In this document: piece after piece, positions 10,800 through 23,000 of the stretch | Position numbering within the stretch: the first letter of the stretch is position 1 | Layout: each line of letters begins with the position of its first letter | NCBI GenBank assembly: GCA_963556195.1 | Contig: OY744528.1 | Span: 55,410,066-55,474,065 of the forward strand | Reading direction: 5' to 3' | DNA: 64,000 bases | DNA from: Sepiola atlantica | Taxonomy: Eukaryota; Mollusca; Cephalopoda; Sepiida; Sepiolidae | Program-made: the position numbers and the translations under genes | Notes under the pieces: generated by a model | What the model saw: only the letters and a program-made list of their open reading frames with translations | Told to the model about the DNA's origin: nothing | Databases searched by the model: none

Positions 10800-11480
10800 A
10801 AACTTTTATGACTCTTTCATTTCCAATGACTTTTATGAGTCTATAAATTTTCAATAACTGTTTCATTTCCAATTCATTTAATGACTCTTTCATCTCCAAT
10901 CACTTTTATGACTCTTTACTTTTCAAACACTTTTATGACTTTCATTTCTAATAAATTTTATGACTCTTATATTTACAATCACTTTAATGGTTGTTTCATG
11001 TCCAATCACTTTTATGACTCTTTCATTTCAAATAACTTTTGTCTTTTTAATTTCCAATCACCTTTATCAGTCTTTCATTCTCAATAACTTTTATGAGTCT
11101 TTTATTTCTGATTACTTGTATGACTCTTTCATTTCCAATCACTTTTAGGACTCTTTTATTTCAAATCACTTTTATGACTTATTCATATCAGCTAACTTTT
11201 ATGACTCTTTCACTTCCAATCACTTTCATGACTCTTTCATTTCAAATCACTTTTATGATTGTTTCATGTCCAATCACTTATGACTCTTTACTTTTCAAAT
11301 ACTTTTATGGTACTTATATTTCCAATCACTTTTGTTACTCCTTCATTTCTAATAACTTTTATTACTCTTTCATTTCCAATCACTTTTATGATTGTTTCAT
11401 GTCCAATCACTTATGACTCTTTACCTTTCAAATACTTTTATGGTACTTATATTTCCAATCACTTTTGTTACTCCTTCCAT
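10800..11480. repeat. 27-bp minisatellite array (second block)
   Basis: Same unit and orientation as 1-370. There are about 25 degenerate units, with variants such as TTGTTTCATGTCCAATC. A higher-order duplication is visible: 11235-11365 and 11375-11480 repeat the same run of variants. Confidence 0.9.
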
Positions 11481-11721
11481 TAAACTTTTTAAATAATGCT
11501 TTTTATTTAAATAAAATTATAATTTTTACTTGATTTTTTACAGATTACAAAATTTTAACAAGGATGAATTAAATTATTAAAGAAATAAATTAGCTAAACT
11601 GACGTTTCCAATTTTGTCAAGCTTCACCAAGTACTTTAATAAATGATGTTATAGAACTGTTGCAATTGCTGAGTACTGTTTCAGTGAATGGTTTTGTAAG
11701 ACAATGCTTTTTATATTGTAG

Positions 11722-11805
11722 ACTGGACGTCGCCTGGAAGAAAATAAACTGTACTCAAAAGAAAAATCAACATTCCAAAGTCGAATTCAGGATTTAGAAA
11801 AACAT
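11722..11805 (+). CDS. CEP162: CEP162-like gene, exon b (28 codons, phase 0-0)
   Basis: Acceptor TTATATTGTAG, donor CAT|GTAAGT. It encodes TGRRLEENKLYSKEKSTFQS and ends RIQDLEKH, a charged heptad segment that leads directly into exon c. Phase 0 on both sides fits exons a and c. It is short but supported by the boundary consensus and by continuation of the R-I-Q-D-L-E coiled coil into VRELERMF of the next exon. Confidence 0.85.
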
Positions 11806-11849
11806 GTAAGTTCAAAGGATATTGAATAAACTTTGAATTTTGTTGGAAT

Positions 11850-11910
11850 TGTTAAATCGAGTTCAAATCCAGTTGGATCTACTGCATTTACTGCAAGTGA
11901 TGAAACGAAT
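11850..11910 (+). repeat. Truncated tRNA-derived SINE (B-box part)
   Basis: GAGTTCAAATCCAGTTGGAT followed by CTACTGCATTTA resembles the B-box and following segment of the SINEs at 14925, 15215 and 44725. The A-box half is missing. Confidence 0.4.
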
Positions 11911-14370
11911 GACTAAAAAAATGTTATTTCTAGCTAAATGTTTCTATTTATATAAAGTTAGGTAAGTTTACTCCTAAACTAATTAACCAATTATTATAAA
12001 ACATGGAGCATAGCTGCTAGGCATAAGGAGTCGTAATGTGGCCTATATTTAGTTTAATTTATTTTTATGCAATCGGGGAGGTAGGATGGGGGTAATCCTT
12101 CATGAAAATTCAGATACTTCTGATTTTTGTGAAATTTTCATAATAGGTATGAGACATTAATTAATAGATATTCCCCAAATTTCAGTTTCTTTGGAGTATT
12201 TTAAAGGGGGAGCATAATATGGACGCAAACTCGTATTTGAAAATCCATAGTCATCAGACACCACTTATGCAAGATTTTCAGAATTTCAATTTTTTTTATG
12301 GAAATCTCTCCAAACAAGGCATGATGCCACGTGATTGAAGGAGCTAAAAAGATTTCTTCTTAAGTCCCTTAAATTTTAGACATTTTTGTAGAATCAAAAT
12401 GCAATAGATTTTGATCAAAATTGTAATAAGGATTCTAGACATGAAGTTTAGTAGCATTATATTTGAGGTTGAATCTTCGTAAGGAGATATAAAAGTGGTG
12501 CAAAACTGTTCTGTTTTGAGAATTAATTTTACTCATCCTTGGATGGGTATTCTTCTTGTACTCTATATAATAAAGGTAGTATCATGTATGAGGAGTGAAT
12601 ACTCAATAAATCCCTTTTATATAAATTGTGGAGATGTTTTAAAGATGCTGTCTCTTGGTATCAGTGTGATGGGATGTGAACAATTGGCCAAAAATTGATT
12701 TGACCTTTTAAGAGGAAAGAGTTAGAGATTCCATCCTGAAATGAGCATAAAAGAAACAGTGCATGAATGCAATAATGAATGACTTTCCTTAAGAGAATAT
12801 TTATAAAATATGAACTTTCAAATCATTTAAAATCACATGGCCGAAAACAGTCACAAACTGAGTATGATAAATTTCTTCCTCAAAAACTTATGAAAGTTTT
12901 GTAACAAATCAGCAGCTGAGTTGAAACTTCAGAAGCCTTTTGTATGAAAATTTGCAGAAGTGAAGCTGACATTAATAGACACTTGCATGCTCATGGATAT
13001 TTAACACAAATTGATGAGATGGCTTTCTGTCAAAAACTGTCAGTCATGTTATATGTATGCCAGCTCTAGTAGATGTCATGTCAACCAAATCATCATTTAT
13101 CGGTACAATGTACATCCTTAATTGTCCTTCAGCTTGTGTGGAAAGAGTTGCAAAACATCTCAAAACATATCAAACATCTTCATCACAATGAGGGAGCTGA
13201 AAATAATACTCTACCATGTACCTGTTACAGACAACAGTGCAGTAGGCTCCAAAAGCCATTTGAGAAAATATTAATGACAAATCTGTTTGAGTCTTCCAGA
13301 AAGTGGTTGTACTCATTAAATATGCCTGCACTATAACTCCAACAACATTTGATTTATTCTTATGAAATTTGGAAGAGAGATTTTATGGAGGCTTTATATC
13401 TTAATCTTTTTTTAAAACAAGTCTCTTGTAAATTCTAAACACTTTACTGAAATAGCTGTGGCTTCTAATTTTAATGAAATTTAAATTACAGGCAAATAAC
13501 ATAAAATTGTATAGATTTCTACTATTTGAGAAGATCTTGCTCATTCATGAAGGCTTTCAAGATTAAACCTTTTCTATGTTCATAATTTCTATTTTCACAC
13601 AGTTCACACCATAACACTATGCTTTTGATTGCTTTGAAGTATTTTGGGTTTGATCAGTTGACATTTTTTAAAGGATACAAGTATTCTAAACCAGTTATGG
13701 AATGGCTATTCTTCTAGAATATATGATACAAACAATAAAGTATTTCACTAGATTTAGAAAAGCATAGAATTGTAAGTAAATGTATTTTTCAAAATTGTTG
13801 CTATAACTTCTCACCCTTTACTCCAATCAGAAATAGAGATTTGGAGTTCTGAGTTGCAATTTTTTTTTTTAACTGAGGCAGGAAGCTGATTTTTTTCACT
13901 AAATACCTCATTCTCTGGAGCAAGAAGTTAGTCAGGAGTTTGCAATTTTTTCAGGTGATTTTTATATAAAAAAAACAACTCAGAAATCAGGGAGGGGGGG
14001 GGGTCAGCTAACATCCCACGTCGGATTTCAATTACAGCAGGACTTATTGTATTCATTTTATACAAATGCCCTTGCAAAAGACTTGTATCCACTTTTCCCC
14101 CCAATAATGACTAAATGGCAGAGAATAGAAAATAAGTTATGTTAGGAATTACTCTTTGCTACAAAGTACAATGTAACTCTTGGAACTGAATAAAACCTGT
14201 TGCATGTTACTTGGAGGCATCACTAAGTAAACTCAATTTTCCCATAAAAATGAATGAAAATTAGCAAAATAATCATGAAACTAAAATTATTATAGTAGTG
14301 TGGGTTTTAACTATTACTATTTTTAATTACTACAGGGTGACCTCCCAAGAATGCCCCCATGGTTAATGAA
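11910..14370. other. Intron b-c, nothing recognised
   Basis: AT-rich intronic DNA. Open frames at 12495-12698 and 13073-13336 show no family features. A poly-G tract lies near 13990. No clear repeat relation was noticed. Confidence 0.5.
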
Positions 14371-14375
14371 TGATT

Positions 14376-14483
14376 AATAAAATTCATATTCTATTCTACA
14401 AGCCAACAATATTTTGCACAAATGAATTGAAATTCATTTGTGCAAAATATTGTTGGCTTGTAGAATAGATTATGAATTTTATT
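14376..14483. repeat. 53-bp palindrome with 2-nt loop
   Basis: Arms 14376-14428 and 14431-14483 are inverse complements with one mismatch, separated by GA. Transcribed, this forms a 53-bp hairpin. It sits at the left end of the foldback element described next. Confidence 0.95.
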
Positions 14484-14860
14484 GGTCTATGCCTGATTTG
14501 TCCACCAAGTTTCAGTCATGAATGTCCAACAATCTTTGTTTTATGGCTGTTCAATGATATGCAGGGCTAATTTGGTGATTGTCTCATCAGTAGGAAGTGT
14601 GATTCTGAACAGGCTTCACACTCACCAGTCCTTACTCTTAACCCTTTTTTTATCTCAAAGATAATATCTATCAAAATAATCCTCAGACTATTCCTGAGCT
14701 GAAAAGGAGAGTTTCAATAGAGAAGTGTATCAATGTTATTGAGAATTTTGCATGGTGATACAACAAAGATTGTTGGATATTCATAGCTGAAACTTGGTGA
14801 ACAAGTCAGATTACAGACTGAAGTTTATTTGTACCAAATATGGTTGGATTAGGGAAAGGA
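14400..14860. mobile_element. Foldback (MITE-like) element with imperfect terminal inverted repeats
   Basis: 14490-14541 (CACCAAGTTTCAGTC..., then CCAACAATCTTTGTT) is matched in inverse orientation at 14762-14840. Similarity continues outward to the palindrome on the left and to GTACCAAATATGGTTGG on the right. There is about 220 bp of non-coding interior. No transposase and no clear target duplication were seen, so assignment to a DNA-transposon family is not possible. Confidence 0.55.
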
Positions 14861-14924
14861 TTTTGAATGTTATTAATGATTCTATGGGTGGAAAATAAAG
14901 CACCAAACTCCAAAGGGAAACTGG

Positions 14925-15205
14925 TGTATGCTTAGCCCAATGGATATTGTTGCGATCTATAAAATCTGTTCAAATGCTGAGTTCAGATCCAATCAGATCT
15001 ATTATGATTATTTACATACCAATATCAGTAAGAAACATATAAACCTGTAATTTCCTCCAACTATGGGTAAAAATATCAACTTTTGTTCAATTAATTGTAT
15101 ACAATGAATTTTGTACAAGATGTGAATTTTGTTTGGGCATTAAATAACTCAAAAGGTTGAATTTGTTGTTAAACAGACAAACTAGTCTGTGTAACAACAA
15201 ATCCG
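14925..15205 (+). mobile_element. tRNA-derived SINE, copy 1
   Basis: An A-box-like TTAGCCCAATGGATA is followed about 45 bp later by B-box-like GAGTTCAGATCC, then a shared body (ATCAGATCTATTATG, CCTCCAACTATGGGTAAAAA, GGGCATTAAATAACTC). A tRNA-Arg-like head with CTAATGGATA is likely. The tail is altered by an 18-bp palindrome (15161-15202). Confidence 0.65.
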
Positions 15206-15214
15206 ACCTATTGA

Positions 15215-15460
15215 GATATGTGTAATTAGTCTAACGGATACCATTGTACACTGTTGAATCAGTTAAGTTCGTTCAAATTGTATTGGATTTATTATGCTCA
15301 GCTATGAATTAATATCATTGAGAAAGGTATATAGCCACAATTTTCTTCCAATTATGGGTAAAAATGAAACTTTGTATGCAATAGGTATTATATTTTGGCA
15401 TTAAATAGCCTCCAAAAGGTTAATATGCCATAAAACAAATAAACTCTGTAAAAATTAGAC
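15215..15460 (+). mobile_element. tRNA-derived SINE, copy 2
   Basis: A-box-like TTAGTCTAACGGATACC, B-box-like GTTCAAATTG, then TGGATTTATTATGCTCA, CCAATTATGGGTAAAAATG and GGCATTAAATAGCC. Its tail ends about 70 bp before exon c. It lies in tandem with copy 1. Confidence 0.65.
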
Positions 15461-15526
15461 TTTTAAGAATATTACTCATATAATTTACATCAGCTGTTTG
15501 TGTTCTGTTCCTGTTTCTGTTATTAG

Positions 15527-15760
15527 GTACGAGAGTTGGAGAGAATGTTCCAGAAACGTAATCCAAATTCCTTAACAACATTATTCTTGGCTGCTGGTAA
15601 TCTTGAAAAAGACAAGGCTGGTAACACGAAAGAGTCTCCTTCTCTGGTTGTAAAAGTGCTGGAAGAAAAAGTGAAGAAGTTGGAATCTGAACTTGAATTG
15701 AAGGGAAATATGGAAGAAAAAAGTATTAGGTCTGTAGAACAGAAGTACAATAAACTTAAG
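15527..15760 (+). CDS. CEP162: CEP162-like gene, exon c (78 codons, phase 0-0; RNPNSL signature)
   Basis: The acceptor is preceded by a strong pyrimidine tract (CTGTTTCTGTTATTAG); the donor is AAG|GTAAGT. It encodes VRELERMFQKRNPNSLTTLF, then LAAGNLEKDK, a coiled coil with EEKVKKLESELELKG, and ends IRSVEQKYNKLK. The K-R-N-P-N-S-L block followed by a hydrophobic L-F-L-A-A stretch, and the S-V-E-Q-K-Y-N run before a new helix, are the strongest pointers to CEP162. The exon has no stop in frame and matches the phase of both neighbours. Confidence 0.9.
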
Positions 15761-17240
15761 GTAAGTTCAAACATGTTTAACTAGCATAAAACTGACTGGG
15801 TTGTTTATATTTGGGTCAGCACTTTTGCTTTGGATTAAAAGATCTATACTCTCTAACTAAAATGTGATAAGAGAGAGGCAAGTGAGAAAATGAATGTTTT
15901 CTTTTAGTCTAAGAGCATAAATTAGCCATAATACTTGACTTTTTGCATTTACAATATAGTCTTCTCTGGAATTTATGTGAGAGAAATCCTGTTTGTAGGG
16001 AGGACGGATTTGTGACTTTCATAAGAAATATACAAAACAGCTTCTCTTGTATTAAAAGGAACATTGGAATACAATAACATAAACATGTAAGGCAAGTGGC
16101 TTGGTCGGCAGACATTATCGTAGAAATATAATAACGTCCAAGTTAGTCTTGAGTTTATTCCCGCCTCTCATCACCATGATGAGAGGCAAGAGAATATGTT
16201 ACATCTGTCTACATTGACATCTCGGCTCAAACTGTCGTATTTCGCACACCTCCAGTTTTGGGCGGTATTCAGGCAAAGCCACAAGTGTGCTTGGGCAGTG
16301 ATTTACTAGTCGCCTGTGTATCAATGCACATGTTTCACCAATCAGATCACAACTTATGGCTACACAAGAAATTGTGTGTAATAGAGCTTTCGTCATATAA
16401 CTGCTACATTACCTCCTGCTTAGGCTTTAGGCAATAAAAAAAGATTATTGGTTGTGGCAGTACATGAGAATAAATTCAAATGACATGCAAAAAGGGTAAA
16501 TATTTATTTATTTCGATCTGAAATAATTGTTCTTTGCTGAAAAGAGAAAAATGTTTTTTGTTGATAAGAGAAAAATGCTTGAGTCGGCTTGAATGTTCCA
16601 AGTGGGGCTCGTATGTGTCTGTGCATTGACATGATAAAAAGGGAAGGGTCCAGGCTGTGAATTCACATCTCATAATAAACCATAAGATTCTAACTGAAAT
16701 AAGTTTCACTGTGGGTGAAATTTTGGTGTGAGCCAGTTCATGCAACAAAGAATAGACAGTTTTGCAATAAGCTTTGAGAACGCAGAGGTGAGGTGAATTT
16801 AAAGTAGTCTTGCAGAAGCTGTTTATCTGCTGTAGGGTTGGAAATGTACTGACATTTGCAGGTAGCAAATTCTGAAGCTGACAGATGTAAAATATCCACT
16901 GATGGCTGATCCAAAACCATTTGACAAAGGTTATTGGCTTCAGATAAAGAAATAACACTGAAATACATTCAACAAGTTTTATATCCCGACATGGCAATGC
17001 TGTAAATGCTAAGACAGAAGACAGAGATGTACCAAGATATTGCTAGCTTAGAAAGTGAATTTACCAGTTTGTGTCTACACTTAAGAAAGTGTAGGATAGG
17101 GATATTAGCAACAATGAATTTTGAGTATGGGAGAGTGCTTCAAAGATTATGGTTGAAGTCAGTAGTGCATGTGATTATACACTAGAGTACAGGTCAGTCT
17201 TTACCGTTGAAAGCGTGGAGGAGTACAGGGCAGTCTCTAC
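15761..17240. other. Intron c-d, mostly unrecognised; possible LTR-like piece
   Basis: 16165-16189 is a small perfect hairpin (GCCTCTCATCA / TGATGAGAGGC). 16300-16430 ends ACTGCTACATTACCTCCTGCTT, resembling 20259-20285, so both could be pieces of one unclassified LTR or leader. The 173-residue frame at 16476-16997 (minus) has no recognisable feature and overlaps another open frame. Confidence 0.4.
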
Positions 17241-17535
17241 TTTTGTGCATGAAGAGAACTGCATGTATAAATGCACTGCTGCAAGTAAGAAGTGCATGTA
17301 TATATGCATTATTTCAAGTAAGAAATGCATGTGTTAATGCACTTTTGGGAGTGAGAATTGCATTGTTGGACATGAAGTGCATTATGCACTGTTTTGCATG
17401 AATAGAAGTGCATGTATGCGAATGCACTGTTTTGCATGAATAGAAGTGCATGTATGCGAATGCACTGTTGTATGTGGGAAGTGTATGTGTATATATGCAC
17501 TCTTGCACATGGAGGAGTGCAGATAAGGCTGCACT
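17200..17535. repeat. Degenerate 34-38-bp minisatellite
   Basis: Repeated AGTGCATGTATG plus AATGCACTGTT motifs. Two units at 17380-17460 are almost identical; outer ones are diverged. The spurious frames with repeated M-H-F-Y-S-C-K come from this. Confidence 0.8.
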
Positions 17536-18103
17536 GCTGCAAGTGATCCTATAATCTCTATCTCCGGTAAGTTGCTCAATAGTCTTCTACTGCGTAAGAG
17601 GAGTTTGTACTTAACTCAACAGTGAAAGGAAGAGTTAATGCTACAGCATGAGAAATCACCATTGTGGAACGGTTCCCAATAAGGTTTGCAATAAGTTGGG
17701 CATAACAGGAGTCTTATGAAAATTATTACCAAAGACAAAATATTCTAAAATAAAAAATGTCTAAACTTTTATAAAATCACATTATGAAAATTAATAACAA
17801 AGACACAAAATGTTATCATAAAAAATATATGCCAAAACTTTCATAAAAACTATTTCTGATAAGCAATGCATGAAATAAGTTTAAATGACAAAAAGATATG
17901 AGTTGTGAATGTGGGGAGTAGAAAAATAATTATTTCCACATGGTAGCCTCATGTTATAAGAAATCATTTTGGCATGTTTTATCTTTTAGGCATGAAAAAT
18001 CAAAAATCGCCATCTTGCTTCAGACGCTGTGTATATCACCAACAAGAGCTGGGGTCGATGGCTGTTCATATTAGCTCGGAATAAATGTAATTTCAATAAG
18101 CAG

Positions 18104-18215
18104 CTTTTGCATCCCCAGAGAGGGGTGACGTGTGTTTGGCAGTGCCAAAGAAGGAAAGAGGGAGAAGGGCGTCTCATGCCAAAGAAGAAAAAGAGAGAGC
18201 AGCGTATGCGCTCAA
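18104..18215. repeat. 112-bp identical direct repeat, copy 1
   Basis: From CTTTTGCATCCCCAG to ATGCGCTCAA it is identical by eye to 19987-20098, while the flanks on both sides are unrelated. A CAG precedes this copy. No coding assignment can be made, although the segment is free of stops in more than one frame. Confidence 0.9.
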
Positions 18216-18959
18216 CCTTTGAAAAACATGAGGAGTTTATTTGAATAAAAAAGTCAAAGTGTAAGCAAAAAACACGAATTTCATAATAACCAGATTCTCC
18301 TTATTGGGGGGAAGAAATAAGGAAATATTGAGCCGCCAAAATCATTAAAAAAAAAGCATCTTAAAAAGTCTTTTTCCTTTGTGTTTTTTTGTTTAGAAAT
18401 GAGACACTGGCCTAAGGGGAAGAAAAATATTTATTCTAGTATGGCGCCCAAACTTCCAAAACAGTAATGTTAGCTTCACTGACCCAGGGTGTAATTTACT
18501 AAAATTGGTGGACATTTTGAATTTGAAAAAAGTTTTCAGATTAGGACATAAAGCCTTTTATATTAATATTCAATTACCTCCTTTTTTTGTTGTTCTTTTT
18601 ATTTTTTAAAGTAGGTTACAAAGCATAAGAATCTCTGATAAAATATATATTTTACAGCAAATATCCTGCCGAAAAAAACAAAACAAGGAAATATGTACTT
18701 ATGTTTTGTCTGACCGTGTGTTAAGTACTCCTAGGATAAAACTTTTTTTTTTTAACGTCAGGATTTTTTAACATGTCGGGTGCTAATCTGTTTGAGCCGT
18801 AACGTTATTTTTCATTTTTGTTTTTTTAAGCTTTTTGTAATGCCTTTAAACTGACTGTGGAAAACTTACGCTGTTGATAGAGCAGAGTTTAAAAATGCAA
18901 GTTTTTGTCAAAATCTAAAACTTTCATGATTTATTTATTTATTATTATTATGTGTGTCC

Positions 18960-19330
18960 GTTTATTGTTTAAAAACTGTTACAATAAAAATTGGGCATGT
19001 TTCCCTTTTTTTTATTTCAGAAAGTAGCGTGTTAAAATCATCTTTCATCAGATAGACCCCAAAATGTCTTTGGAAATTCATTCTTTTAACCTTATTCCTG
19101 CATTCATCCAGTTTATTCTTAAAATGTTCTACATTACTGCTATTTTCAACTTGAGTAGATAATAATTTGTTTGAACAATATAATACTCTATTAGAAAAAA
19201 AATTTGCCAATAGTTTCATATTTAGAAATCCTGTTATTTTCTAGTGCATAAATATGTAAGCACATTTGTGATATTATTTGTGAATCCAAATTTGTATTCA
19301 TGCCTCAGTTCTTTTATATTCAGATGTTAT
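18960..19330 (-). mobile_element. LINE C-terminal fragment (CR1-like)
   Basis: The minus strand reads LRHEYKFGFTNNI, a break, then NFFSNRVLYCSNKLLSTQ and SSNVEHFKNKLDECRN. This is the usual ending of CR1/Jockey-type RT ORFs (FFSNRV...NKL...VxxFKNKLD). It ends about 40 bp before exon d. Confidence 0.65.
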
Positions 19331-19366
19331 TTTTATCATACTTTTCTAATAATGTTATTTCTGCAG

Positions 19367-19577
19367 TTCCATTATGAAGAGCAGATAGAGAATTTGGAGC
19401 AACAACTCCGTCACTTTCAACAGAAATCCTCCCTTGCAGATCACCCACATACACATCGATTGGCTTTAGAAAACGAGCTGGAAAGTGTAAGAGAGAGGCA
19501 CCGTAATGAGACAGCAGAGCTTCAAGTCCAGCTCAACCAACTATGTACAGCAGTTGATAAACTGAAAAAAGATGAAG
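19367..19577 (+). CDS. CEP162: CEP162-like gene, exon d (70 codons + 1 nt)
   Basis: Acceptor TTATTTCTGCAG, donor GAAG|GTAAAG. It encodes FHYEEQIENLEQQLRHFQQK, a hinge with ADHPHTHRLALENELES, and ends VRERHRNETAELQVQLNQ plus LCTAVDKLKKDE. It leaves one G that completes a Gly codon with the first two bases (GT) of exon e. The helix E-E-Q-I-E-N-L-E-Q-Q-L directly continues the coiled coil ending exon c. Conventional boundaries and phase agreement support it. Confidence 0.88.
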
Positions 19578-19986
19578 GTAAAGGAACTATTTAGTTTTTG
19601 AAATGTTGTACTTACCAAATATGTATATTCTTATTTGTAGGATGTTCGTGACAAACTCTCATTCTAACATTAAATAACAACTTTATTGGGTCGTCTTCGT
19701 TAGTACGTGAACAAAAAGGAATAAGGTTAGTATGTTCATAAGTATGGACGAAGACAAAAGTAAAGGAAGTACATTACTATAATTTCCTATGAGTAGGGAA
19801 GAGAGAATAGTTCATAACATAGAATGTTTGTACACCGGCTACGGTGTCAGGACATGTCCATGTGTGCTTGTGTGTGTGTGTATATAAGTATGTGTATGTG
19901 TTATATTCCACTTGTATGAGGCAGTAGCCATTTTGGATCCTTGTCTTGTTGAAGCCGAACCCAGGGCCAAAGGCCCGGGAAGATGT

Positions 19987-20098
19987 CTTTTGCATCCCCA
20001 GAGAGGGGTGACGTGTGTTTGGCAGTGCCAAAGAAGGAAAGAGGGAGAAGGGCGTCTCATGCCAAAGAAGAAAAAGAGAGAGCAGCGTATGCGCTCAA
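19987..20098. repeat. 112-bp identical direct repeat, copy 2
   Basis: Identical by eye to 18104-18215, same orientation, 1.9 kb apart, with exon d between them. It is followed at 20130-20240 by CCAAT-like (CTGATTGGTC) and TATTTAAA motifs, so it may be part of an LTR. Confidence 0.9.
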
Positions 20099-20099
20099 G

Positions 20100-23000
20100 T
20101 GTTTATATAGTTATCTTAGCACTCCGAGATTCGCCTAAGAGAAGGCTACTGATTGGTCAAACCAAGGAGGAAGTAGATTGCTTGAACTAATCAGTGGGCA
20201 GCTAAGAAGCCATTGATATTTAAACAATATGGCGGCTGTGCGTCGGTGTTTAGCAAACTGCTACAATACCGCCCTGCTTGGATTGATTTCCGGTAGAAAA
20301 TCAAAATAAGTTTATCAAAGTAAAAGAATGGTTTAGCTTCTTGAAATTGTCCGTCTGTGACAATAGTTTTTTGCAAGTCAGAATTTGCGTTTCGTAAGTT
20401 GATAAAGTATGAAGTAGTAAAGAATTGTATCCGGTAGCGGCTGTGCTGTAGTTTGGAAAAATGTTCACATTGTATCACGAGGCGAGTTGAGTGACCAAAT
20501 TCAAATTTGATTGCATGAAATTTCTTAAAATTTGGGATCATTAGGTTGATGTTCCTTGCTATTCGGCGATGAATCGATTTTTTGACAATGTTACTTCATA
20601 TACTCTTCAGTGAAGAAGTTTTATTTTCTTCTGTGAAAAAAATGTTTGCTTTGAGTCACCTTTGGTGAAGGTTTTTTATTTTTATCGGCAGGTCGCCATT
20701 TGTCCGTGACGAGTTTGTCTTAATTATATTCGTTAGTAATGGTGGTTCTGTAAATTAAGAGTAAATGACGAGGCATAGTGTCGTGACCGTTTTCAAATTT
20801 ATTTTCCATAGAATAGTTGTAAACTATTCTTTAAAATTTGAAGTGTTCCTGTTGAATGGAGGTCGTTAAATTTATCCAATTGTTTTGGGCGTCAGTAAGG
20901 AATGTTGTCTGGTCGACAGTGTTGTTTTGTGTTAAAAGAAATTAAATTTTTTTTTTATGTCAGCGAGTTGCCAAGGAAAAGATTGTAATGGTGTCGGTGG
21001 ACCCATTTTTTTATATTCTCCATGTGCGCACTAACGCAGGTAGAGTGTAACAGAAAAATAACTGTTTTCAATTAAAGTATTTGCTTATGCGAAGATGCGT
21101 TTATTTTTTTGTTTGTTTGTTTGGTTTTTCCGTGACAAGTGTCCATGTTAGAAATGTCTTTAGTCTTCTTTAGTCTTCTGGTGAGAAAAAAGTTTTGGAA
21201 GTCTCTCCATGTTGAAAAATCTTCTCTTTCTTTTTGTTTTGTAAACAGCAGAGTCTTTGGTCGTCATTCAACGTTGTGTTGAATTTTTCTTTCTTGTTTT
21301 GGTCGCCGCTTTTACAAGAGTTACGAACCCTTTCACTGCTGAAATAACTTTACAAAGGCTTTTTTTTTTTTAATTCAGTGTCATGCTGTTCTTTCAGTCG
21401 GAGTCACCATTGTAAAAAAGCTTAACGTTGGTTTTTGTGTTTTGTTTTGTTTTGTTTCAGTGAAACGTGTCCGGTTGAAAATGTGTTTTAGGTTTTACTT
21501 TTCAGAGAAAAGTGTTTGTTTTATTTTAGAAAAAATATTCAGGCGACATTGAGTTTTAATGGGTCTGGCAGTTTGTTTGTGTACTTTAAATAGTTAAGAA
21601 GATCCGTTGAAACTATCAAATTATGAAACAATTTTATAGCTTCTATTTACCTGTTTCTCATTGCCGCACAGTTAGACATGAAGTCAGTTTAACGTCTGGC
21701 TTAAATATAGCTTCCTCGACAGTCCCTAGGTTGTCAGAATCTGCTAAGGATTTCTCCAGCTGGGCATGAAAGGAAGCCGAAGCTTGTATAGCTCTCCAGA
21801 AATTACAGTTTATCATGGTAGGACAGTGTGGAGGGGGTGGGATATTTCTTTGAAAAAACAAAAGTAGTTTTCTTTCCTTCTTAAGGGGACCAGTCTAATT
21901 AAGTATATTTACCTGTCCACTCCTACTACAACAAAATTAAACATGAAGTCGGTTTAACGTGGGTGAATTCAGCTCCCCAAAAGGAGGGGGCTGGATGGGG
22001 GCAAAATTTGTCATGAATCAATCCATCAGTATTCTCTGGCAGGGGCGCCCCAGGCGATCGACAATAAACCACCCACCCACCCCCTCTGAAGGAGAAGGTA
22101 ATGCCTCCTAGAACAGAATCGGTACCATACTCCACTTTAACATAAGCCCAAAGACCCCTGCTAAGATTAAATTTAATAATGTGTGTGTAATGAATAATTA
22201 CGAATAACTTTCCTTACTCTGACTTATCTCCCCTTTGGAGAACTCTCCTGCTTCTACTAACCACTATAAATAGTAGCACTAATACTGTACCGACATTGTG
22301 TGCCGAATAAAGCTTTCCCAAGTTACGTCTGTTCTCGTTAGTCATTACAGTGTGTATCCCATATTCATTTAATTTCTGGTAGATATAAATATTGCAAGGT
22401 TGCCTACCTCTTTTCTTTGAAAATATATCTGCATGTTTGTCTAAGATGACACTCAAACTGAATGAGATAAATACATTTCCTACCATGTCATTGCAATGTC
22501 ATTTCATATTTCTCCTTTTCTTTCATTTGAAAATATTTCATCACTAAAATGTAAACAAATAGATTTTGGAGATCTATTATTACTTATTCTAATAAAATAA
22601 TAGTCATTTAAATGTTTATATAATATTTTTGTTCAATCTTAATCAACAAATCAAATATTGATAAATTTTGATAAAAGTTAAGTTTATTAAAATATGAACG
22701 ACTTTTTCCACCATATTTCTTTGGATATGGCCATTTGGTAATAAAAGCACTTTATCGAATGGTTTGTGATTTTTTTTTTTTAAGTTTAGTTTTTTTTCCA
22801 GTAAAATCAACCATCTCTAATTTGTGAAATTGTGAATTTCTTGTATCGAGATCCAATATAGCCACCCAAGAATACTTACAAAACGATTTACTTTATATTA
22901 ATATTGTTTCTTTATAAATTTTTACACGATTTTATAATTTGAAGAATTACACATATTTTTGATTTTCAATTTAGTCATTGTTTATAAAATTATCAGCCAA

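Noticed and set aside
12495..13336. Possible DNA-transposon (hAT-like) transposase
   Set aside because: Only vague His/Cys similarity in short broken frames; no catalytic motif or terminal repeats seen.
16476..16997. 173-residue minus-strand frame in intron c-d
   Set aside because: No recognisable domain, overlaps a second open frame, codon content looks like random AT-rich DNA.
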